Assembly: GCF_017744115.1 (NCBI RefSeq)
Contig: NZ_JAGHQW010000021.1
Coordinates: 1 to 64,000 of the forward strand
Origin: Salinisphaera sp. G21_0
GTDB taxonomy: Bacteria > Pseudomonadota > Gammaproteobacteria > Pseudomonadales > Endozoicomonadaceae
Direction of reading: 5' to 3'
DNA: 64,000 nucleotides
Shown one piece after another: positions 49,704 to 60,732 of the stretch; positions within the stretch are counted from its first letter, which is position 1; the number at the start of each line of letters is the position of its first letter. The translations under genes were made by a program, and so were the position numbers. Below the pieces are notes generated by a model, which was not told the DNA's origin, made no database searches, and saw only the letters and a list, made by a program, of their open reading frames with translations.

Positions 49704-49726
49704 CCGGCAACCTGGAAGGTTGCCGG
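49704..49726 (-). other. Stable hairpin in the malK-malQ gap
   Basis: CCGGCAACCT-GGA-AGGTTGCCGG, a perfect 10-bp stem, 21 nt before the malQ start. No T run follows on the minus strand, so it is more likely a processing or mRNA-stability element than a terminator. Confidence 0.6.
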
Positions 49727-49804
49727 AGATTGCACAAAATTTGTCGTATGGAATGCAGGTTGTTCCAACGGTCTTCCACGGGAGGGAATCAGGTGTCAGC
49801 AATA

Positions 49805-50947
49805 TCAGTCAAATACTGGTGACCTGGTCCGTGAAAACGCAACACCATTGGCATCAAACAGATGACAGTTTTCCGCCGGAACACCCACATGGAATTCAGC
49901 ACCAGGCTGACGACGCAGGGAATCTTCCACCCGGGCGATAAACGCTTCGTGAATATCCGGATGATTCAGGTAGATAAATGACTCATTACCCAGGCGCTCA
50001 ATGGTTTCGATAGTGCCGGTGATGCAGTTTTCTGCGCCATTCGCCTCTTCATGATTCAGTACGTCCTGTGGCCGAATACCCAGTGTTACTTTATCGCCAG
50101 GCTTCCCATTGCGGGTGTCGTTGCAAACACGCAACTCGGTACCACACTCCAGCTTGATTTTAGTCTCTTTCTGATCGGGTTCCACTATCGTGGCACGGAA
50201 GAAGTTCATCTTCGGTGAGCCGATAAAACTGGCCACAAACAGGTTGCACGGGTTGTGATAAAGTTCCAGCGGTGCACCCACCTGCTCCAGGTTGCTTTCT
50301 GCACCCTCTGCCAGTGGGCTGAGCACCACGATACGATCGGCCAGCGTCATGGCCTCTACCTGATCGTGGGTTACATAGATGGCCGTTGTCTTCAGTTTAT
50401 TATGCAGACGGGACAACTCCTGCCGCATCTGTACCCGCAGGGATACGTCCAGGTTGGACAGCGGCTCATCAAACAGAAACAGCCTCGGTTCCTGTACAAT
50501 TGAGCGACCAATCGCCACCCGCTGGCGCTGACCACCAGACATCGCCTTTGGCTTACGATCCAACAGCTTTTCCAGCTGCAAAATTCTGGCCGCTTCATCC
50601 ACACGACGATTGATCTCGGCCTTGTCCGCTTTTGCCAGCTTCAGGCCAAACTCCATATTTTCCCGAACCGTCATATGGGGATAGAGTGCATAAGACTGGA
50701 ACACCATACCAACACGACGCTCGTTGGGCGGCATATCGTTGGATCGCTCACCGTCCAGCTCTAACAAACCGCCGGAAATATCTTCCAGGCCACAAATCAT
50801 CCGCAACAACGTCGACTTACCGCAACCGGAAGGGCCAACGAAGGCGACAAATTCACCATCTTCAATGTGCAGATTGATGTTCTTCAGAACAAATGTCTTG
50901 CCACCGTCGTAGCTTTTGTCCAGTTGAGTCAGCTTTACTTCAGCCAT
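49805..50947 (-). CDS. malK: Maltose/maltodextrin ABC transporter ATPase MalK
   Basis: The 380-residue ATPase energises the MalFGK2 importer. Walker A GPSGCGKST, signature MSGGQRQRVAIGRSI and Walker B LFLFDEPLSNLD are in place. The C-terminal regulatory domain (about 240-380, with LGIRPQDV) is present. Close to E. coli MalK (371). It follows malG by 40 bp in one operon. Confidence 0.94.
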   Translation of the reverse strand: MAEVKLTQLDKSYDGGKTFVLKNINLHIEDGEFVAFVGPSGCGKSTLLRMICGLEDISGGLLELDGERSNDMPPNERRVGMVFQSYALYPHMTVRENMEFGLKLAKADKAEINRRVDEAARILQLEKLLDRKPKAMSGGQRQRVAIGRSIVQEPRLFLFDEPLSNLDVSLRVQMRQELSRLHNKLKTTAIYVTHDQVEAMTLADRIVVLSPLAEGAESNLEQVGAPLELYHNPCNLFVASFIGSPKMNFFRATIVEPDQKETKIKLECGTELRVCNDTRNGKPGDKVTLGIRPQDVLNHEEANGAENCITGTIETIERLGNESFIYLNHPDIHEAFIARVEDSLRRQPGAEFHVGVPAENCHLFDANGVAFSRTRSPVFD

Positions 50948-50987
50948 TGTCTTTCTCTTGTCTAAGCCTTTCTAAACGGTAAATCCG

Positions 50988-51878
50988 TTAACCTTTCACA
51001 CCACCAGCCGTCAGACCATTGACCAGATAACGCTGGGCCATCAGGAAGACGACAGTAATGGGCATGCCGGTCAAAATTGCGGCAGCGGCAAAATCACCCC
51101 AGAGGTAGTTCTGGGCATAGAGGAACTGTTTCATACCCACGGCCAGGGTCAGCTGGTCAACGCCCTGAAGCAGGACAGACGCAATCGGGTACTCACCAAT
51201 CACCCCAATAAACGACAGTACAAAGACAACCGCCAGAATAGGTACAGACAGTGGCAGCAGAATATGCCTGAATGCCTGCCAGGGGGTGGCACCGTCGATA
51301 TAGGCCGACTCTTCCAGGGCCACATCAATACTTTCGAAATAGCCTTTAATCAGCCAGATGTGCATGGTGATACCGCCCAGATAGGACATCACCAGGGCAC
51401 TGTGAGTATTCAACCCCAGCCATGGCACCACACCGCCCAACTTATTAAAGAAGGCATGGAAAGCCACCAGGGCCAGCACCGCCGGGAACATCTGCAGAAT
51501 CATCATGCTGGTAAGCAAGTGGTTCTTAAAACGGAAGCGCAGCCGGGCAAACGCATAAGCACCGGTCGTGGACAGCATCAGGATCAGCGCCGAGGTGGTA
51601 AAGCTCACTTTCAGGGAGTTCCACAGCCAGGTCAGTACCGGGAAGGTCGGCTTAATCACCGTGCCATCGGCGGTGGTGTACTCAAAACCCAACACCATTG
51701 CCCAGTGTTCCAGGCTGGGGTTATCCGGAATCAAACTGCCGGTAGCAAAGTTACCGGTCCGGAATGACACCGAAATAATCATCAAAAATGGAAACATCAC
51801 CAGACAGAGCAGCAGAATCATGATGATCCGGGCTGCCCATACCCGATATTGCAGGTTTCGTGGTTGTACCATCGCCAT
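50988..51878 (-). CDS. malG: Maltose ABC transporter permease MalG
   Basis: Inner-membrane permease of 296 residues, exactly the E. coli length, from ATG 51878 ([12 protein letters not shown]). The frame opens at a TTG two codons earlier, but the E. coli-like start is preferred. Six membrane helices and the EAA loop ([21 protein letters not shown]) that docks on MalK are visible; the C-terminus [11 protein letters not shown] is conserved. It starts 2 bp after malF. Confidence 0.97.
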   Translation of the reverse strand: MAMVQPRNLQYRVWAARIIMILLLCLVMFPFLMIISVSFRTGNFATGSLIPDNPSLEHWAMVLGFEYTTADGTVIKPTFPVLTWLWNSLKVSFTTSALILMLSTTGAYAFARLRFRFKNHLLTSMMILQMFPAVLALVAFHAFFNKLGGVVPWLGLNTHSALVMSYLGGITMHIWLIKGYFESIDVALEESAYIDGATPWQAFRHILLPLSVPILAVVFVLSFIGVIGEYPIASVLLQGVDQLTLAVGMKQFLYAQNYLWGDFAAAAILTGMPITVVFLMAQRYLVNGLTAGGVKG

Positions 51879-51880
51879 TA

Positions 51881-53413
51881 TCAATACTCCTGTGAACTGC
51901 GGGTGGCCCTGAGGTTAACCCAGGAGATAAATCCGACGATCAGGAAGATCATCGTGGCAATAGCAGACGCCAGACCAAAGTCCTGACCCGCGACAAATGC
52001 CGTACGGAAGGTGAAGTTCACCAGCAAATCCGTGAAGCCTGCTTCCGTTGTCGTTCCGGCCATCATCGGGCCTCCCGCTGTCAACAGGTCAATCAGCACA
52101 AAGTTATTGAAGTTAAAGGCAAAGCTGGCAATCAGAATCGGTGCCAGCGGTTTGGCAATATTGGGCAGTGTTATGTACAGCAGGTTATGAATCGGGTTGG
52201 CACCATCAATGGCAGAAGCTTCATAGAGATCGTCCGGAATCGCTTTCAGCAGCCCCATACAGACGATCATCATATAGGGGTAACCAAGCCAGGTGTTGAC
52301 GATCAGAATCATGGTTCTGGCAAAAGTCGGGTCGGTCATCCACTCAGGACTAATGCCAAACAACCCTTCCAGTATCATATTGATCTCACCGAAGTTCTGG
52401 TTAAACAAGCCCTTGAAAATCAGAATGGAAATAAACGCTGGCACAGCATAAGGAAGGATCAGCAGCACCCGGTAAATCGCCCGCTCTTTCAGTGGTTCCC
52501 ACTGCATCAGGTTAGCCAGCAACAGACCAATCACCAGACAGAACAAAACACTGCCCGCAGAAAAGACAATGGTCCACACAAAAATCTTGAAAAACGGCTC
52601 ACGAATACCTTTGTCATTGATCAGACGTTCGTAGTTTTCCCCACCCACATACACAGAGAAACCGGGGGCAACCCGCTCACCACTGTCGGTCACATAGAAG
52701 CCCGTGGTCATATCCGGGCGTATGACTTTACCGGTGTTGATCTCAACCAGGTTGTCGTTTTTCTCTTCCCGATACTGCGGTGCCATCGCAGAAAACTCAC
52801 GCAGGGATGACATCACCAGGCGAGTATCACCGGCAAGGTTGACCGCCACTGAACCCAGCGCCGAGCGCTGCTGAACCACCTCCCGCATGGACAGTTTGTT
52901 ACCCTCTGCATCGGCACCAAGGCGGGCATTAACCTCTACCGGGTCACCATTCAGTACGAAAGCGTCGGAGGTATAAATACTATTTTTGTCGTTTTTATCA
53001 GTCAGCTGCAGCTGAAACTGGTCGTTTTGCTGAAAAAGCGCCAGTGTGTAGCTGTGTTCGCCGTTTTTTACCTGCTTGTTCAGGTGAATCTCTTTGACCC
53101 GTTCAAGGCTCAGAATATTGGCAGAGCCGTAATTGGTAAACGAAATGCTAAAGGTATACACCAGCGGGAAAACGATAAACATCATAATGCCCAGCAAACA
53201 TGGGTACACGTAGCGATAGCTGTAACCACGCTTGTTGGTAAAAATCCATGTGCCCAGGCTGCCCAGAACCAGCAGGGTTAATGGGAAAAGCACTTCGCCC
53301 TGAAAATAGAGCAGGGCAATGACATAAAGCAGGGCTAGATCAATCAGGGCAACGAGCGCCCACTTTGGCCCGTTGCCAGACAACAATGATCTGACATTGG
53401 CGGGAATGGTCAT
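51881..53413 (-). CDS. malF: Maltose ABC transporter permease MalF
   Basis: 510-residue permease with eight membrane helices and the large periplasmic P2 loop (about residues 95-270) that contacts the binding protein in enterobacteria. The EAA loop [20 protein letters not shown] is near the C-terminus. A GGAGAG site precedes the ATG. It lies between malE and malG. Confidence 0.97.
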   Translation of the reverse strand: MTIPANVRSLLSGNGPKWALVALIDLALLYVIALLYFQGEVLFPLTLLVLGSLGTWIFTNKRGYSYRYVYPCLLGIMMFIVFPLVYTFSISFTNYGSANILSLERVKEIHLNKQVKNGEHSYTLALFQQNDQFQLQLTDKNDKNSIYTSDAFVLNGDPVEVNARLGADAEGNKLSMREVVQQRSALGSVAVNLAGDTRLVMSSLREFSAMAPQYREEKNDNLVEINTGKVIRPDMTTGFYVTDSGERVAPGFSVYVGGENYERLINDKGIREPFFKIFVWTIVFSAGSVLFCLVIGLLLANLMQWEPLKERAIYRVLLILPYAVPAFISILIFKGLFNQNFGEINMILEGLFGISPEWMTDPTFARTMILIVNTWLGYPYMMIVCMGLLKAIPDDLYEASAIDGANPIHNLLYITLPNIAKPLAPILIASFAFNFNNFVLIDLLTAGGPMMAGTTTEAGFTDLLVNFTFRTAFVAGQDFGLASAIATMIFLIVGFISWVNLRATRSSQEY

Positions 53414-53520
53414 GGTGTTTGTCTCTCCGGGAGGGTTTTGAGCCGATCATCAAAACGACGACCGGCAGATGTAACGGGTCACGTCAATGTAAGCCTGCGC
53501 TACACCCCGTTGCGCAGTTT

Positions 53521-54705
53521 TTAGTTGGCAATCAGCTTGGCAGCGTTGTTCAGTGCCACTTCAACAGTTTCCTGACCGGTGGTGATATTGGTCAGGGCAG
53601 ACTGGGTAGCTGACCAGAATTTACCCATTTCCGGAACGTTAGGCATCAGCAGACCATTCATAACATTCTGGTAAGTGGCTTCGATGCGTGGGTCCGCCGC
53701 CAGCTTCTTCATGTACGCCTTGTGAGCAACGGCACCCAGTGGCTTGTCGTTGTTCAGCGTTGTCAGGCCTTCTTCGGTGAGGACATAGTTCTCGATAAAC
53801 TCTTTAGCCAAACCCTGATTTGGCGAAGCGTTGTTCAGAGCAGCGGCCCAGACGCCAACAAACGCACGGGACGGACTACCGTCGATAGAAGGCAGTGGCG
53901 CAACACCGTAGTTGATCTTGCTCTTTTCCAGGTTGGCCCAGGCCCAGGGACCGGAGATCATCATCGCCACTTCACCCTTGTTGAAGCTGGCTTCCATCAC
54001 ACCGTAATCAACGCCCCGTGGCATCACGCCCTCGTCGATGATTTTCGCCAGCATCTTGCCACCTTTGATGGCACCGGCACTGTTTACACCGATATCAGAA
54101 ACGTCATAGCCGGTGGGTACTTCCTTGAATACATAACCGCCGTTGGAGGCCAGCATCGGCGTAGTGAAGTAAGGCTGAACCTGGTCCCACATGATGGTGG
54201 TGATATCTTTCTTATCCAGCTCTTTTTTCAGTTCGAACATCTCTTCATAAGAGGCAGGTGCCGTTTTGATGATGTCCTTGTTGTAAATCAAACTGATGGC
54301 TTCCATGGCGACCGGATAGCCGTATACGTTGCCATTGTGAGACGTGGCCTGCCAGCCTTTGGCTTCGATATCAGCCTTGACATTGTCAGAAGGCTTGATG
54401 GGTGCCAACAGACCAGATTCAGCCCACTCACCGAAACGATCATGTGCCCACATAACAATATCCGGACCCTTACCGGTGGCAGCAGCCTGCTGGAAACGAT
54501 CGGTCAGATTCTCAGGAATCTCAATCTTTACCTTAACGCCCAGCTCTTCTTCAAAACGCTTACCTACAACTTCCATACCGTTATAGGCTTTATCGCCACC
54601 AATCCACACAACCAGCTCGTCGTCAGAGAACGCCATGGCTGTGTTGGCACCCATAGAGATAGCCAGCGCAGAAGCAATCGCTGCAGCAACCGTTTTTTTC
54701 ATCAT
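53521..54705 (-). CDS. malE: Periplasmic maltose/maltodextrin-binding protein MalE
   Basis: Binding protein that delivers maltodextrins to MalFGK2. ATG 54705 (or the adjacent 54702) gives MKKTVAAAIASALAISMGAN and a cleavage site near AMA-FSDDELVVW. The frame stays open 31 codons upstream without signal features. The mature part follows E. coli MalE closely (VWIGGDKAYNGMEVVGKRFE, GKGPDIVMWAHDRFGEWA). It heads the operon malE-F-G-K-Q-M, unlike E. coli where malK-lamB-malM is a divergent unit. A LacI-type operator lies 163 nt upstream. Confidence 0.97.
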   Translation of the reverse strand: MMKKTVAAAIASALAISMGANTAMAFSDDELVVWIGGDKAYNGMEVVGKRFEEELGVKVKIEIPENLTDRFQQAAATGKGPDIVMWAHDRFGEWAESGLLAPIKPSDNVKADIEAKGWQATSHNGNVYGYPVAMEAISLIYNKDIIKTAPASYEEMFELKKELDKKDITTIMWDQVQPYFTTPMLASNGGYVFKEVPTGYDVSDIGVNSAGAIKGGKMLAKIIDEGVMPRGVDYGVMEASFNKGEVAMMISGPWAWANLEKSKINYGVAPLPSIDGSPSRAFVGVWAAALNNASPNQGLAKEFIENYVLTEEGLTTLNNDKPLGAVAHKAYMKKLAADPRIEATYQNVMNGLLMPNVPEMGKFWSATQSALTNITTGQETVEVALNNAAKLIAN

Positions 54706-54867
54706 CTCTCTACCTACTCCGGTATTTCCCTGAACCAGGGTGATCATTGAAATTCTCAGGCTCTTGTCATTTAGATCGGAGTGAACACTTTCATTCAAAT
54801 GCGCTGTCGAGACAACAGACCTGAAAAACGATCGCTATCTTCAATGAATTGGTGTCTGAAAGAAATC

Positions 54868-54881
54868 GTAAAACGTTTACA
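54868..54881. promoter_or_regulatory. LacI-family operator upstream of malE
   Basis: GTAAAACGTTTACA, with AAACGTTT as the palindromic core and the central CG typical of LacI-family sites. The same 14 nt occur upstream of glgB. It lies in the 260-bp gap between the regulator gene and malE. Confidence 0.78.
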
Positions 54882-54966
54882 GAATGCCCACTTTCTGGTG
54901 TGATCCGTGAGTATTTGATACAAATCAACATATTTTGTGCATTTTCAGGAAAATGCCGGGTCAGCC

Positions 54967-55947
54967 TCACGCCATGACACAGGAGGTCTGCCCTTTACGA
55001 AGAAACACATCCAGCCAACATCCACGAGGCTCACAGGATTTCATGGCCTCCATCACCAGTTCTGCTCCCTGAACCGCAATACTTTCTATATCCTGTCGTA
55101 CGGTGGTCAGTGAATGATAGCGATCATCATCGATACCATCGTAACCCACCACCTGAACATCATCCGGTACCCGCCTACCGGTATCCGCCAGTGCCATGGA
55201 AATGCCTGTGGCGACAATGTCAGAAAAAGCGACAAACGCATCAGGCTTAATCCCCGATTCCAGCAAGCCACGTATACGACGATAGCTATCTAATGCAGGC
55301 AGACCGGTATCCACTGAAATTTCTATGGCCTCCGAAGGAATAAGCCCCGCTTCCAGCATCGCCTTGCGATAGCCCTGGTAACGCATGCACGAAACTGCAT
55401 GGTCACTGTGCAGGCACACATAATAAATAGTACGACAGCCATTCCCAAGCAGGTGCGTGGTCGCCAGAAAACCACCCTGTTCATCGTTAGAAGCAACCCA
55501 GAAATGCCCCTCCCGCACATCCCCGATACTCACATAGGGAGCCTTCTGCTCCTGCACCTTCTGATAGCGGGGATCATCATGGTGCAAGCCAATGCCAACA
55601 TAGGCTTTGGCCGACGTCATCAGCTCACCTTCAGGAGAAAACTTCACCCGCTTGACCCGATACCCCTGCCGCTCCAGCTCAATCTTCAGCGCTTCATACA
55701 CTTTTAATGCAAACGGCGATATGGTTCCCAGATCCAGCCCCAGCACAACCCCCACCACAAAGGCATTCTGCCCATGCAACTGCCGGGCCATATAATTGGG
55801 TTGATAGTTCAGTTCATGGGCTGCGTCCAATACCTTCTTGCGGGTGCTTTCTGAAACGTATTTTCCGCCATTGAGCACCCGACTGACGGTTGCAATGGAT
55901 AATCCTGCCAGCGCCGCCACCTGGAGGATGGTTGATTGCCCAGACAC
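54967..55947 (-). CDS. LacI-family transcriptional regulator of the maltose region
   Basis: A 326-residue repressor-type protein. The N-terminal helix-turn-helix (TILQVAALAGLSIATVSRVLNGGKYVS) contains the hinge SxxTR-KVLDAA segment. A periplasmic-binding-protein-like effector domain follows (VVGVVLGLDLG, VAFSDIVATGISMALADTGRRVPDDVQVVGYDGI). GTG 55947 has an AAGGA site 5 nt away and is preferred to the TTG at 55962. Located between malE and a divergent lamB, it probably controls both and glgB through GTAAAACGTTTACA sites. It replaces the MalT activator of enterobacteria here; the effector is likely a maltodextrin (inference). Confidence 0.88.
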   Translation of the reverse strand: MSGQSTILQVAALAGLSIATVSRVLNGGKYVSESTRKKVLDAAHELNYQPNYMARQLHGQNAFVVGVVLGLDLGTISPFALKVYEALKIELERQGYRVKRVKFSPEGELMTSAKAYVGIGLHHDDPRYQKVQEQKAPYVSIGDVREGHFWVASNDEQGGFLATTHLLGNGCRTIYYVCLHSDHAVSCMRYQGYRKAMLEAGLIPSEAIEISVDTGLPALDSYRRIRGLLESGIKPDAFVAFSDIVATGISMALADTGRRVPDDVQVVGYDGIDDDRYHSLTTVRQDIESIAVQGAELVMEAMKSCEPRGCWLDVFLRKGQTSCVMA

Positions 55948-57657
<1,710 letters not shown>

Positions 57658-57806
57658 GTTGTTAACTGCCCTGGTTTGTAACACCCTTCCCATGCATAGC
57701 ATGGGAAAGCTTCGCCCGCCCTGACTCATGGCGGGCCTTCCTAGTGTTTGTCAGCTAAACAGGCATCAGGCAAAATTTCCACCTCCTGTGATTGTGTCTG
57801 TATTTG

Positions 57807-57831
57807 ACGGGGCTTTGCCCCGTCTTTTTTC
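57807..57831 (+). terminator. Intrinsic terminator downstream of lamB
   Basis: GACGGGG-CTTT(G)-CCCCGTC followed by TTTTTT. A second hairpin (TCCCATGCATAGCATGGGA, 57689-57707) and a GGCGGG stem lie closer to the lamB stop. Nothing else is seen in 57658-57967. Confidence 0.9.
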
Positions 57832-57967
57832 TCTCTTCTTCCTCAACCCTGTCCTTATAATTTATTCCCTATTTCCCTATTGCCATCCACCCTACGAGAT
57901 TATTGCAACACCCGTAAAAGGGTCTCTCCGCGCAGGTAAGTTCCCCTGGAGCCGACACTCGAACCCG

Positions 57968-57981
57968 GTAAAACGTTTACA
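57968..57981. promoter_or_regulatory. LacI-family operator upstream of glgB
   Basis: GTAAAACGTTTACA, the same 14 nt as at 54868 upstream of malE, 72 nt before the glgB start. It links glycogen branching to the maltose regulator. Confidence 0.78.
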
Positions 57982-58052
57982 ACTTCCCACCATCTCATTT
58001 CATGGCCATAATGCCCGCGAAAAATGAACCACCTCTTTCGCAGTGATTTGAA

Positions 58053-60257
58053 ATGCCCAAAAAAAAGTCAATAAATACTGAATTGCTACCCGCATCCCAA
58101 AGCCTGAGCCAGGTGATGCATGCCTCGCCCTTTTCCATCCTGGGAATGCACCCCGGGCAGTCCGGTAGTGGCCTGACCATCCGCGCCTGGCACCCCGATG
58201 CCGAGTGCATCGAGGTTGTGCAGGAAAGCACGGGTAAATCACTGGGCAGAATGAGCCGGATGGCCAACGGCCTTTTTGAGCTGAGTTTTCCAAAACGGAA
58301 AAAAGCCTTCTACTATCAGCTAAACATCACCCTGAAGGATGGGACAGAAGAACTCCGCTTTGATCCCTACCAGTTTGGCGAGTACACCCTCTGTCAGCAG
58401 GATATCGACCCGCTCCATCTGTACCGGCACCTGGGTGCTCTGAAAGTGGAGCATGCCCTTACCCGTCAGCGCAGTGTTTCAGGCGTGTTGTTCAAGGTCT
58501 ATGCTCCCCACGCCCGCTCCGTCAGCGTGATCGGTGATTTCAACCGGTGGGATGGTCGCTGCCACCCCATGGCCAGTGCTGATGACGGCATCTGGCGGCT
58601 GTTTGTACCGGGCGTTGCCGAAGGAGCCCTGTATAAATATGAGCTGCACGATCAGAATGGTCAGCTGCTGCCGGAAAAAACCGACCCCTTTGGCCATAAA
58701 GTGGAACAGTGGCCGGGCCTGGCCTCCATTGTACAAACGGAAAGTACCTTTACCTGGTCCGACAGCCAATGGCTGAACAAACGTCAGCTGAACCATAACA
58801 AACCCATGTCGGTTTATGAGGTCCACCTGGGCTCATGGAAAAAATCGGACGACGGTGGTTTCAAAAATTACCGGGAGCTGGCCGACGAACTGATCCCGTA
58901 TATCCGGAAAACGGGCTTTACCCATATCGAATTACTGCCCATTTCCGAACATCCTCTGTACGAATCCTGGGGCTACCAGCCGGTTGGGTTATTTGCCCCC
59001 ACCAGCCGCTATGGCACACCAGATGACTTCCGCTACCTGGTTGACCAGTGTCACCAGCACAATATTGGTGTGATTCTGGATTGGGTTCCCGCCCACTTTC
59101 CACAGGATGAACACGGCCTGTTCCGTTTTGACGGAACTGCTATTTATGAATATGAAGACCCGCAACGGGGCTGGCATCCGGACTGGAAGTCCTGTATCTA
59201 CAATTACGGTTCGCCGTGGGTACAGGATTTTCTGATCAGTAATGCCCTGTACTGGCTGGATGAGTTTCATATTGATGGCCTGAGGGTGGATGCCGTGGCC
59301 TCCATGCTCTACCTGGACTATTCCAGAAAACAGGGCGAGTGGACACCCAACCATCTGGGCGGCAATGAACACCTTGAGGCCGTCGCCTTTTTGCAGCGCC
59401 TGAACGCTGAAGTTCACCGTCTGCATCCACACTGCATGATGATCGCCGAGGAGTCCACCAGCTGGCCCTGTGTATCACGCCCCGGACACCCTCAGAGCCT
59501 CGGCTTTGATTACAAATGGAATATGGGCTGGATGCACGACTCGCTGGCCTATATGAAGCGGGACCCGATTTATCGTCAGCATCACCACCATGAAATGACC
59601 TTCAGTATGGTGTACGCCTATAACGAGAACTTTGTGCTCTCCCTCTCCCACGATGAAGTGGTTCATGGTAAAGGCACGATCCTCACCCGTATGCCGGGGG
59701 ATGACTGGCAGCGCTTTGCCAACCTTCGAGCCTATTACGGATTTATGTTCGGGCACCCCGGTAAAAAGCTGATGTTTATGGGCTCTGAGTTTGGTGTCAC
59801 CAACGAATGGAACCCGTCAGAAAGCCTGAACTGGAACCTGTTGGAGCAGGGCCCTTACCACCAGGGCATGCTGGCGATGATCAGTGAGCTGAATACACTG
59901 TATCAGCGTTCCCCGGCACTGCATGAGCTTGACTTTGATCGCGACGGTTTCCGCTGGTTGATACTGGACGACCATGGACAAAGTGTTTTTGCCTTTTACC
60001 GAAAAGACAGCGCAGGTAAAACCATTGTCGTTATCAGTAATATGACGCCATTTGTACGACATGATTACACCATTGGTGTGCCAGTCGATGGACAATGGCA
60101 GGAAATCTTTAACAGTGATGACCAGCGCTTTGGTGGCAGTCATATTGTTAACGGTACCGTCTTAACCCGGCCAGGAGAGTGGCATAACCACCCCCAAAGC
60201 ATCAGCCTGACTTTGCCACCACTGGCTACTATCATGCTGGCCGTTGACCGGGAATAA
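58053..60257 (+). CDS. glgB: 1,4-alpha-glucan branching enzyme
   Basis: GH13 enzyme that makes alpha-1,6 branches in glycogen. The 734 residues hold an N-terminal CBM48 pair (about 20-240, with HARSVSVIGDFNRWDGRCHPM) and the catalytic barrel. The Asp nucleophile is in DGLRVDAVASMLYLDY, the Glu acid/base in MIAEESTSWP and the Asp stabiliser in LSHDEVVHGKGT. The length equals E. coli GlgB (728). The ATG has no strong ribosome site. No glgA, glgC or glgP is nearby; it is alone on the plus strand, next to maltodextrin uptake genes, and carries the shared operator. Confidence 0.96.
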   Translation: MPKKKSINTELLPASQSLSQVMHASPFSILGMHPGQSGSGLTIRAWHPDAECIEVVQESTGKSLGRMSRMANGLFELSFPKRKKAFYYQLNITLKDGTEELRFDPYQFGEYTLCQQDIDPLHLYRHLGALKVEHALTRQRSVSGVLFKVYAPHARSVSVIGDFNRWDGRCHPMASADDGIWRLFVPGVAEGALYKYELHDQNGQLLPEKTDPFGHKVEQWPGLASIVQTESTFTWSDSQWLNKRQLNHNKPMSVYEVHLGSWKKSDDGGFKNYRELADELIPYIRKTGFTHIELLPISEHPLYESWGYQPVGLFAPTSRYGTPDDFRYLVDQCHQHNIGVILDWVPAHFPQDEHGLFRFDGTAIYEYEDPQRGWHPDWKSCIYNYGSPWVQDFLISNALYWLDEFHIDGLRVDAVASMLYLDYSRKQGEWTPNHLGGNEHLEAVAFLQRLNAEVHRLHPHCMMIAEESTSWPCVSRPGHPQSLGFDYKWNMGWMHDSLAYMKRDPIYRQHHHHEMTFSMVYAYNENFVLSLSHDEVVHGKGTILTRMPGDDWQRFANLRAYYGFMFGHPGKKLMFMGSEFGVTNEWNPSESLNWNLLEQGPYHQGMLAMISELNTLYQRSPALHELDFDRDGFRWLILDDHGQSVFAFYRKDSAGKTIVVISNMTPFVRHDYTIGVPVDGQWQEIFNSDDQRFGGSHIVNGTVLTRPGEWHNHPQSISLTLPPLATIMLAVDRE

Positions 60258-60279
60258 TGCCTATAGCGAGAAAAAGCAC

Positions 60280-60449
60280 TTAACCCGGATATTTCATAAA
60301 CTGCCTCGAATCTCGCGCCGGACTTTGTCGCTCTAAGGGATTTTGTGAGGGAGCGCCGTACCGGGGAGTACGGTCGACTGAACAAAACTCCCTTAGAGCG
60401 GCAAAGGACAAGCGAGAGCGGGAGCACGTTTATGAAATATCCGGGTTAA
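60280..60449. mobile_element. Palindromic MITE-like element, 170 bp
   Basis: TTAACCCGGATATTTCATAAAC (60280-60301) and its exact complement (60428-60449) form 22-bp terminal inverted repeats. Inside, GCTCTAAGGGATTTTGT faces ACAAAACTCCCTTAGAGC, and CCGTAC faces GTACGG, so the whole element can fold into one long hairpin. No coding capacity. It differs from the CTAGGAGG family. It could alternatively be a large REP-like or RNA element. Confidence 0.75.
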
Positions 60450-60510
60450 CACATACTGGCTTCTTCGGTTCCGTATGTGTTGCAGAAATCGCTCTATCTT
60501 TCGCAAGTAC

Positions 60511-60560
60511 CGTTCCCATGCTTTTAGACCCTGTGGGTCCTGCGTGGGAATGCATACCGG
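60511..60560. repeat. GTTCCCA...GTGGGAATGCATACCG repeat
   Basis: CGTTCCCATGCTTTTAGACCCTGTGGGTCCTGCGTGGGAATGCATACCGG: two nested palindromes. The GTGGGAATGCATACCG end also occurs at 41763-41778. A REP-like family is likely. Confidence 0.6.
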
Positions 60561-60561
60561 A

Positions 60562-60660
60562 GCCAGCAGGATATGCAACAACCTGTTTCCGCCCGGAATC
60601 ATGAGAGTTTAATGGGAGTTCTGACTTGCGGAGAGATTCGATATGTATTCCCACGGGGGA
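60562..60660 (-). repeat. Dispersed about 99-bp repeat, copy B (inverted to copy A)
   Basis: Reverse complement of 41757-41854 at roughly 80% identity by eye, with shared CTCCCATTAAACTCT, GATTCCGGGCGGAAACAGG and CATATCCTGCTGGC blocks. Together with 60280-60560 it fills most of the glgB-malK2 gap. Confidence 0.7.
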
Positions 60661-60732
60661 CCGTGGGAAAAAGGTGGCTGTATAATAGAGCTTGTCTGCT
60701 TTAGAGTGGTTTTACGTGGTTTATTTTGCCGC

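Noticed and set aside
54880-54925. TGTGATCCGTGAGTATT as a CRP site near malE
   Set aside because: Only the TGTGA half matches; the second half does not fit, so no site is claimed.
57728-58027. 99-residue plus-strand ORF between lamB and glgB
   Set aside because: It spans the lamB terminator and the glgB operator, with no family resemblance and no ribosome site.
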